Below are positions 55,868 to 64,000 of a stretch of 64,000 nucleotides of DNA, one piece after another. Positions within the stretch are counted from its first letter, which is position 1; each line of letters opens with the position of its first letter. The position numbers were made by a program, and so were the translations under genes. A model generated the notes under the pieces. That model saw nothing but the letters and a program-made list of their open reading frames with translations. It made no database searches and was not told the origin of the DNA. Source of the DNA: Hetaerina americana (Eukaryota > Arthropoda > Insecta > Odonata > Calopterygidae); assembly GCA_022747635.1 (NCBI GenBank), contig JAKTNV010000743.1:1-64000 (forward strand), read 5' to 3'.

Positions 55868-58734
55868 GGTTAATGTTGCCCAAATTGTCCATCTTAAGTT
55901 ACTGGCCTGGAATTGCAATGGAATCCGCAATAAACTTGAGCAACTCCACCTTCTAATATCTAAACATAAACCGGACATCATAACGCTATCGGAGACGCAA
56001 CTGGCTTCAAATCATCATCTCTTCACACCTGGTTACTCCATTTATCGCCTAGACCGAACATCTAATGCCAGCAAACACAAACTAGGTGGTGGAGTTGCCA
56101 TTCTAATTAAGTCCTCTCTTAAACATACACACCTTCCTTCTCCCTTGAGTAAACTTGAAATCATAGGCCTATCCTTACACACTTTACTTGGACAAATTAA
56201 TATATACAGCTTATACATTCCACCCAAATCAACCGACATAGAATCAATCCATCACATTCTTGACTCTCCTCTTCCTACCATCATTTTTGGCGATCTCAAC
56301 AGTAAACACACCTCCTGGGGCTGTAAAAAGTCTAATCCTAGAGGCGCGACCCTTCTTGAATTCGCTACTGATTCTGACTACACAATTCACGCGCCTTCAG
56401 AACCAACCCACATTTCTGAACATAACAACGTAGACACCTCAGACATCTTAGACATTGCTATATCAAACAATTACCCCTACATTATCTCCTCTAAAGTCAT
56501 TCACCATTATTGTTCCGACCATCTTCCAATCATTTACTCCATTGAAACTGCACCGGTATTATCCCTTCCTATGCCTGCTAAAGGTCATAACTGGAAAAAA
56601 ATTTTCAACTATTATATCGGAAGCATTCCCATCAGATCCTCCTGTTGTAAACTTGACTCACGCATCTATAGACTCCAGTATACAGTTTCTTACCTCCAAC
56701 ATAAACACGTCCCTTGACCGCTCTCTAAAACAAACTCCTAGCCAGCCTCTACTTTCACATGCCCTACCCCAACACATTCTCTCCCTGATCAAAGACAAAA
56801 ACAGGCTCCGAAAGTTATATCAGAAGACCAGATCACCTCACCTAAAAACACAATTCAACGCAATATCCAACATTGTTAAACTAGAACTTCAAAACCACAG
56901 ATCACAGGAGTGGAATGAGAAAATAGCCAACCTTTCCAGAAACGACAACTCGTTATGGAAAATGGCCCGGACACTCAGAAATCCAACAAAAACCGTACCT
57001 CCTTTAAAAATCAATGGTTGTATATTAAACACAGACAAGGAACGTGGAAAAGCCTTCCTCAATAGAATGACCAATACCTTTGCATCTCATACTATGCCAA
57101 CCAGAAACACAGACATCATCACCTTTTCTTCCTCCATTCTTTATTCCCCTACACCTGAACCCATAACTTGCTCCCCTAGGGAGGTTTCCAATGCTATTGC
57201 ATCATTTCCCAATAAATGTTCCTCTGGTCCTGACTGTATACCAACAAAAGCTGTTAAATTACTCCCATTACCATACATAGACTTCCTCACTGACATTATA
57301 AACTCCTGTTTTGCAACCTCGTACTTCCCAAAAGCTTGGAAGGCCTCTGACATTATCCTTCTCCCCAAACCAGGCAAGGACCTATCTGACGTAGACAGCT
57401 ACAGACCTATCTCTCTCACCTGCACCCTTGGTAAACTCTTAGAGAAACTCATTCTGAACCGCCTCAAACAACTTTCTCATCCACTATACAGGAACGAACA
57501 ATTTGGGTTCACAGCCAAAACATCCACTGTTCACCAAATTAACCGACTTACGGAATTGATTACCTCCGGTTTTAATACTAAACTTGTAACCTCTGCGGTA
57601 TTCCTTGACATTAGCCAAGCATTTGACAAGGTGTGGCATGAAGGTTTGCTCTACAAGCTGAGCCAAAAGAACATCCCGTTATACCTCCTAAAATTGATTC
57701 AATCCTTCTTATCTAACCGCACCTTTTCCATCTCCCACCATTCCTACAAATCAAGATACCATAATATTTACACAGGCGTACCCCAAGGTGCAGTCCTAAG
57801 TCCAATACTGTTCAACATTTATATAGATGACATTCCCAACCACCCTGATACTCACCTATTCCTCTACGCCGATGACACAGCCATCGCAGCTCAGAGCTGG
57901 TGGCCTTACAAAACCACTGACGCTCTGCAAGCACACCTTGCTCTAATCGAGTCCTGGCTTGCTGAGTGGAGATTATCTGTAAATCCCTCTAAATGCACCA
58001 AAGTATGCTTCACTCGACACCCGACAAAATATAACAATACCTATCTTACCTTAAATCAACAAATTCTCCCACAGAAACCAACCCACACATTTTTAGGTGT
58101 AGTAATGGACTCTAAATTATCCTTCGTTCCTCATATCAACCATAAAATTTCCAAAATCCGCTCTACCGCATTTGCCTTACATCCTCTTCTTACTCAAACC
58201 TCCAAAACCTCCCTCTCTAATAAATTGAATATCCTAAACTCAGTATTGCTACCACAAATTCTATATGCATCTCCAATTTGGGCCACAGCCCCTGCATTTG
58301 CGTTGAAGAAAGTACAGATTTGGCAGAACAAGATTGCTCGCCGGCTTGGAGGAGCACGCTGGTTTATTCCAACAGCGAATGTTTTCAAAGAACTTAACCT
58401 TCCAACAATAAATGAGGCCATTCATGCCGCCCTAATAAGTTACAGGAAGTCGCTTGAGCAATCGAAAAATCCTCTCATCGCAAACCTTTGGTCCTCGTCA
58501 CTACCTTCTGGAATTTACCCCTACCCACACCAACTGGTAAAATCTAAAACGTGCATCCCTAAAAAGAAGAGACGCCTAAACCTGCCGGCAAATATAACCT
58601 TTCACCCTACCCTTAACCAACCCCATCGTAATTTCCCCCCACCGAAGGAAACTCCTCAGCAGAAAAAGACTAAAACGAGACAAGGGCCTGGCTCTCCTGA
58701 TATCCCCAACCTACTTCCACCTGATCCTACCTGA
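55854..58734 (+). pseudogene. Retrotransposon ORF2 (endonuclease and reverse transcriptase), frameshifted, unit-6 element
   Basis: The ATG at 55854 overlaps the ORF1 end by 14 nt. The endonuclease active site is complete: N20 (AWNCNG), E47 (SETQ), Y121 (YIPP), D147/N149 (GDLNSKH), D197/D200 (TSDILDIAI) and D222/H223 (SDHLP). Near codon 248 the frame shifts by one base in a seven-A run (56595-56601); the first frame then ends at 56717, while the homologous sequence continues in another frame to 58734. That part has the reverse transcriptase: YRPISLTCTLGKLLEKLI, FLDISQAFDKVWHEGL, GVPQGAVLSPILFNI and YADD at 57865-57876. One homopolymer indel is the only lesion seen, so it is either a recent inactivation or a sequencing error. 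Confidence 0.9.
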
Positions 58735-58765
58735 GAAATGTATCCCTCACTTCACCCTTATAACC

Positions 58766-58771
<6 letters not shown>

Positions 58772-58827
<56 letters not shown>

Positions 58828-58901
58828 AACTCTACCGAATAATAAAAAAAAAAAAACAAAAAAAAAACCATATTAAAAAAAAAAAAATAATAATAATAAT
58901 T

Positions 58902-58932
<31 letters not shown>

Positions 58933-58957
58933 CTAAAAAAAAAAAAAAAAAAAAAAA
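58772..58957. repeat. Internal A-rich tract of the unit-6 element
   Basis: A run of 54 A residues (58772-58825) is followed by further A runs split by short inserts, including a (TAA)n stretch near 58888. It lies after ORF2 but 146 bp before the element's 3' junction, so it is not a simple terminal poly(A) tail. Confidence 0.9.
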
Positions 58958-59103
58958 GTAATTGAAATACAACAAGACAACTGAACTATCCTGTCACCCT
59001 ACTAACCTTATAAAAATTACCGCAACACAAATACCAACTCTGCCTCTAAAGGATGTGAATCCGAAGGAGTAGTTATAGGATTACTTCCAATGGTCTGGTC
59101 TGG
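58958..59103 (+). other. Unique 3' tail of the unit-6 element
   Basis: This 146-bp non-A-rich sequence follows the A tract and ends with three short GGTCT-type repeats directly before the target duplication. It could be true 3' UTR or flanking DNA carried over from the source locus by read-through. Confidence 0.7.
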
Positions 59104-59122
59104 TCGGCGAAAATACTGAAAT
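59104..59122. repeat. Target site duplication, right, of the unit-6 element
   Basis: Second copy of the 19-bp target; the H2B ATG follows 27 bp further on. The right arm of the leader inverted repeat (59131-59140) is retained. Confidence 0.95.
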
Positions 59123-59149
59123 CGACCCCGTTCGCCGAACGTGATCACC

Positions 59150-59521
59150 ATGCCACCCAAGACGAGCGGAAAGGCTGCGAAGAAAGCGGGCAAGGCCCAG
59201 AAGAACATCTCCAAGGGAGACAAGAAGAAGAAGCGCAGGAGGAAGGAGAGCTACGCAATCTACATCTACAAAGTGCTGAAGCAGGTGCACCCCGACACCG
59301 GAATCTCCAGCAAGGCCATGAGCATCATGAACAGCTTCGTCAACGATATTTTCGAGAGAATCGCCGCCGAAGCTTCTCGCCTGGCTCACTACAACAAGCG
59401 CTCCACCATCACCAGCCGGGAGGTGCAGACCGCCGTCAGGCTCTTGCTTCCCGGTGAGCTGGCCAAGCACGCCGTCTCCGAGGGGACCAAGGCCGTCACC
59501 AAGTACACCAGCTCAAAGTAA
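59150..59521 (+). CDS. H2B: Core histone H2B, unit 6 (promoter displaced)
   Basis: The coding sequence is intact with a translation identical to unit 1. Its TATA-like box lies 5.7 kb away across the retrotransposon, so normal transcription is doubtful; this is inference. Confidence 0.96.
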   Translation: MPPKTSGKAAKKAGKAQKNISKGDKKKKRRRKESYAIYIYKVLKQVHPDTGISSKAMSIMNSFVNDIFERIAAEASRLAHYNKRSTITSREVQTAVRLLLPGELAKHAVSEGTKAVTKYTSSK

Positions 59522-59555
59522 ATTCCTCGACGGGATTGCTTTGATGCATCCTAAC

Positions 59556-59571
59556 GGCCCTTCTAAGGGCC
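59556..59571 (+). terminator. H2B mRNA 3' stem-loop, unit 6
   Basis: GGCCCT stem and TCTA loop, intact, 34 nt past the stop. Confidence 0.95.
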
Positions 59572-62500
59572 ATGAAATAATCTTCAGTTTTCAAATACCC
59601 GACTGCGATGGGCAATCGTCAATACTCGGCCGCAAAGGACGTACATAAATAAACGTAAAAACCTGGGAAATTAGAGTCCCACGCTTTCCTCCGATTCACC
59701 AACTACTTACCTGGTGTGCACGCGCGCGGTTCACGAAAAAATAGAGTAAATGTAAAGGAGAAACTTATGACAATAAAAGATGGACGAATTTCTTACCTCC
59801 TATTCAAATATATTTTCTACTGCTATGCGTCTGCATTTGATGAAAATGACCGTCGAGATATTAAGGAAAAAATATTATATTCCCATGATTACTTCCCTTT
59901 CACCCAGTACTTTTCAAACCACTGACCTGCTATGCTCGTTTCTCAGACGTAAGCCTTGACTTACATGTCTCCCTCCGTCAAAAATAATATGGATTCACGG
60001 CGTCCGTCTCCCTCCGAAACTGGTACGCTTGTGGTCACGTTGCTCCTGCTTCACTTCCAGGGGCAGTAAATGACAGGTCCCCACATGCCCTTCCCACGCG
60101 GCCGTTTTTCCGCGAAGGCTAATTCCGCTTAACCTCCCGTCCCATCCGCTACGTCGTAAAACTCCTCGGGGGTTCAACGCGAGGAGGCAGGTAATGCGAC
60201 CCGTCCTCGCCCCAAGTTTCTACGTTAACCAGAAAAGGGCTGTCGCAATGACCCACGTGGCATTCCGCACGAGGAAGAAATTTCTGTGGAAACCTCGCAA
60301 GCATAGAACGCAGCTGGGCAACAGCGTTCCTTGTACATTCACCAAGTCGTGACGAGCAGGCGTCGCAATAAACAAAATGGCGGGCAGTGAGCGCTTCCGT
60401 GGATTTTCCATTGTGCTAATTCTATCCAATCAATCAATTCCCAGAAACTATTTCTACGGAATGCATCGTCGTTAACAGCATATGGAATCAGCATCATTCG
60501 CACAAATAACAATTTATGTAATGGGCATCGGGTTTCCTTCTTGGAAAATCGCCATCTCGCTGAAACAATGTTGATAAACCTCCTCTGAACGAATCCCCCA
60601 AGTATTTTAAAGTCGATTGAGTGATTTTTCATCCTTTTCCGCAATTTTTTTTTTGCGATACTGCAACGATTTATCAGCAATTGATTACAAATGCATCGAG
60701 ACAGACGTGACAAGTAGACCAGTTCTTTGATCACCATGCCTCCAAATGACCGATTCTTGTTATAGTTTTGAACCGGGGTCCCTTCCGCGGGACACGACTC
60801 ATTCCCCTTCTTTTGAACGAAATTAACCTTTCCAGAAATCTTTACTTGTCTTGTCACGCCACAGAACAGAAAATGTTTCTCTAGGCAAAAGTTAAATGGT
60901 CCCAGTCCCAACTTACCCGCTAATTTTATTACGTTGATACACAAGGGATGGAAGGACATACGTTAATGTTGTTTATTTCTTTGCGGGATTAGGGAAATGA
61001 AATCTAGGGAAAAGAGGTCGAAGTTTGACGTGAAAGAGAAATCTTTAAAATTAGCGGCCGGTATAATCATTTATGAGATGATTGCATAACGTTTTCATTA
61101 AGGCGACTCTTCCTACAAGTGCATTTCTGACGAAAAAGGTTGCCGCATGTGCCTACCTGTCCGTCCTTTTAGCATTTCAACTTTCTGCAAATTTGGTGAA
61201 AATCTTTACCGCATTAGCCCCATTGAAGAATCCACCCCGGCCGCATTTTGACACTAGGTACACGAGATCGTCACTTCACCGTATTCGACAACCGATTTCC
61301 CGCAGTGGCGTTAACCGAAGGACGCTCGGCTTTGAGGACAATAGTGATTCGTGAAGCGATATTTAATCAGATTCATCTAGTAACAGTGGCCGGGAATGGA
61401 ATGGAATAACGTCCTTGCCTAGGCAACTTAGTAACATACAACTTAACTACGGACGGGAGAAAATGCCGACGAGCCGTGAAGCGGTGTAAATTTCATAACG
61501 ATCGTGTGATTTTAAGACTCATGATATACACCATGACGATTAATTACCTTAGCAGTTGTGGTGATGCTTAATCACCGGGATATCATGTAATGTCATACCA
61601 GTCACAGCGAGGCGTTAATACTTAACATTGAACTTTGTCAAATTTGTGTAGTTGAAATCACCCTTATGACATCTGTTAATAAATTCATCCACACAGAGTA
61701 CCAAATTAGTAAAATATCTCGGGTACGCAGCGATATGTAAACGGAGACAGTTTTTTTTTCAAAATCTCGGAATGGATGACAAACGTCCTCCATTAGCGAA
61801 CATTTATGACAGTCATCACCTACCTCCTGCCGTGATAATGTCAAATTTTGCAATGCAACTACTGGTAATAAGAATGATTAAATTCGAGTCAACTAGTGTT
61901 ACTTTCGAATAACGTTCCCCCATTGACACAACTGTCATTTACATATGAACACTAGAAACTAACACACACGAACGTGCACATAGACCTACGCAACCTTCAG
62001 TCGTCTACTTCATCGTGAGTGGATTGAATCCTCTTAACTCCTGATTGACTTTCGCTTCACATTGCAATGATCCCAGATTGGCCGGGGAAAAGACGACTAT
62101 TTGTTTTCCTGTTCACTGGAATGCTTATTTCGTATCTTTTATGGTGATGTGCTAGGTACCAGACAGCTTAAAATTGTTAATCATCGTTCTTTTATTACTC
62201 GTGACGATAAAGTTGCTTCCGCATCGCTAAGAACCTCAAGGAATCAACAATGAACGGGGATGAAATATTTGATGGGTCCACATGTATTGATTAAGTAATG
62301 CAGAACGAAGTAGATACTGAGTAATTGAATTAACACAGGGGCTTCTTCGAGACAGAACCGAGAAATGATGTTCCGTGAACTGTCGACGGTGATAGAGTTC
62401 CACGAAAGAGAGGTCGTAGAGGAATGAACGGTTCCGGCTGTTAATGCCGCCCCTAGTCCCCCCAACCCCGCAAGCACTGGAAACCAGCCTGGATCCCTGA

Positions 62501-64000
62501 TTACGATCCCAGGAAAAATCGTGTTCAAGTCTTTCCTACGCCAGATAGTATAATCTGTCATCACTATTGAACGCCGCATCACGCCCCGACGGCTTTTTCC
62601 CACGTTTTTTTTATTTATTCACAGGAATGTTTTCCAGGTAAGGGCTATTCACTCTACCTTATCCGTCAATCACTATCCCGACCCTCGAAAGTTATAAGGA
62701 AAAGTCGACCATTGCTCTAATGAAAGATATTATTCCAACGGCATGGAGGTAAAAAACAAGATCCATATGCTTGACACACATTATGTCGATTGGAAACAAG
62801 TGGAAACGATGTGAAATTAGGTTGGAAGCAACTGAAAAATATTGTGACACGAATACAAGCCGTCATAGCTCCGCAACTACGACGAAAGGGATGTGGATAT
62901 TATTGAGTTAAACGCATCTGTCCTATTTGCTTATGGCGATTCCCATCGTAATGATCGCGCATACAATCCCGCGATGCGCCCTATTTTCGCCGTTTCCGTG
63001 AATAAGACGTACGGCGGGGGATGTGTACCGAGCGAAATTGCCGACACGAATTACGTACGCTTACGAGAGCCTGGTTTTCAAGGAGTCGCTTTCACGTTGA
63101 CTACGTCCCCGAGGTATCCCATCACACAGGGTCATTTAACGTGACATACAGCGTGTGTGTGGGAGGGATTTTTTTTTTTAAGGTCGTAGGGGTGTATTCC
63201 GTAACTTGACGGCACCGTGGAGAAAAGCACATCCAACGCATCGCACAGATAAGGAAGGTTAATAAAAGAAATGTACGCGATAACAAGTCGACGGCAGACG
63301 ACTCTCCTCTTCGAAAGACGTGCAAGGAAACTAGGGTAGACATCCGCGGAAACGTGGATGTGGCGCCGTTTCAACGACAATAAGAGTTTTCCCGTGATGA
63401 AGTATCATTTCGTTTCCGATGACATGCCGGTTGCTACAAATTCATCATCCCGCAACGAGGTACCGACGTCCGAAGCCGTTGGAGACGGAGCAAACTCGTC
63501 ACGGCCGGGTCGCCACTGCGCGCCCTCGGCTACTACATTGTTTTTCCCGCCCGCTCACGGGGCTAAAGCATAATTCGGCGCCATCCTCGACTTTGTTGTA
63601 CGTGAACTTTGACGTCCCATTCGCGTGCGTACAGTTCATTTCTTTTTCCCCTTCGGCCACCCCATGCAACCATTTCGAAGCCCACGCGGACGCGTCGTAA
63701 GGCGTGCGCTTAACGGGTGACTCCGTCTCCATTTGCGACTCGATAATCCTTTCCCACGGGCGCGGGAGGTGGGTGCGTCGCGACGCCCCCGAGTCGTCGA
63801 AAAATGCATAAACGTCCGCTTACGGGACAGGCACCGGGGAGGAACAGGAGGAAGGTTTGACAGGCGCCGAGTCAGGGGGAAGGCGTCCGAAGGGACCGTC
63901 TTCTCGGGGCCGCTTTCCGCGGCCGGCGCGCGGCCCACCGGGTCGCGAGCGCGTCCAATACCAGGTGAAGGATGGCCTCGAACGTACGTTACCTCGGATC
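59572..64000. other. Long spacer H2B (unit 6) to the window end
   Basis: Same content as the other long spacers, including the GC-rich zone from about 63390. It is cut by the window edge before H1; no gene is supported. Confidence 0.75.
62367..64000 (+). repeat. Histone tandem repeat unit 7 (partial)
   Basis: Only the first 1,634 bp of a seventh unit lie in the window. They match unit 1 positions 1-1634 and stop about 370 bp short of the expected H1 start codon, so the array continues beyond the right edge. Confidence 0.95.

Larger units (their letters stand above)
53493..59103 (+). mobile_element. Jockey-like non-LTR retrotransposon upstream of H2B, unit 6
   Basis: The 5,611-bp element has a 620-bp 5' region, ORF1, an ORF2 broken by one frameshift, an internal A-rich tract and a 146-bp tail, flanked by a 19-bp target duplication. 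There are no LTRs. It is clearly A/T-richer than the unit-5 element and the histone genes, and its proteins differ strongly from those of the unit-5 element, so it is a separate family. It lies in the H2B sense direction with its right edge 46 bp before the H2B ATG. Confidence 0.93.

Overview
This is a eukaryotic window from a replication-dependent histone gene array, most likely of an insect or another arthropod. It holds six complete head-to-tail copies of one repeat and the start of a seventh. The basic unit is 8,653 bp and carries all five histone genes in the order H1(+), H3(-), H4(+), H2A(-), H2B(+). The H2A and H2B proteins are very close to those of insects, every gene is intronless, and every mRNA ends in the metazoan histone 3' stem-loop rather than a poly(A) signal. 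Two inserted non-LTR retrotransposons have Jockey-type motifs typical of arthropods. I cannot name the species.

Layout, counting units from window position 1: unit 1 is 1-8653 (intact); unit 2 is 8654-17307 (H3 frameshifted, H4 with a premature stop); unit 3 is 17308-25960 (intact); unit 4 is 25961-34817 (a 202-bp duplication of the H3 3' end and its stem-loop); unit 5 is 34818-48083 (a 4,601-bp retrotransposon just upstream of the H1 start codon); unit 6 is 48084-62366 (a 5,611-bp retrotransposon just upstream of the H2B start codon); unit 7 begins at 62367 and runs off the window before its H1. Wherever I compared them, the units are otherwise essentially identical, including non-coding DNA.

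Within a unit, H3/H4 and H2A/H2B are divergent pairs sharing short promoters with TATA-like and CCAAT-type boxes. H1 converges on H3, and H4 converges on H2A. H4-H2A spacers contain a 59-bp tandem duplication. About 4.8 kb between H2B and the next H1 has no gene I can support: it is A/T-rich, then becomes GC- and CpG-rich in the kilobase upstream of H1. The genes together supply the nucleosome core (H3, H4, H2A, H2B) and linker histone H1 during S phase.

The most interesting parts are the retrotransposons. The unit-5 element has two intact ORFs, a 12-bp target site duplication, no poly(A) tail and a strongly hairpinned 3' end; an 18-mer from that end also occurs in the host DNA 45 bp upstream of the insertion. 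The unit-6 element is A/T-richer, has a 19-bp target site duplication, a single frameshift in ORF2 and an internal A-rich tract followed by a unique tail. Both lie in the sense direction, about 30 bp upstream of a histone start codon, at the predicted transcription start.
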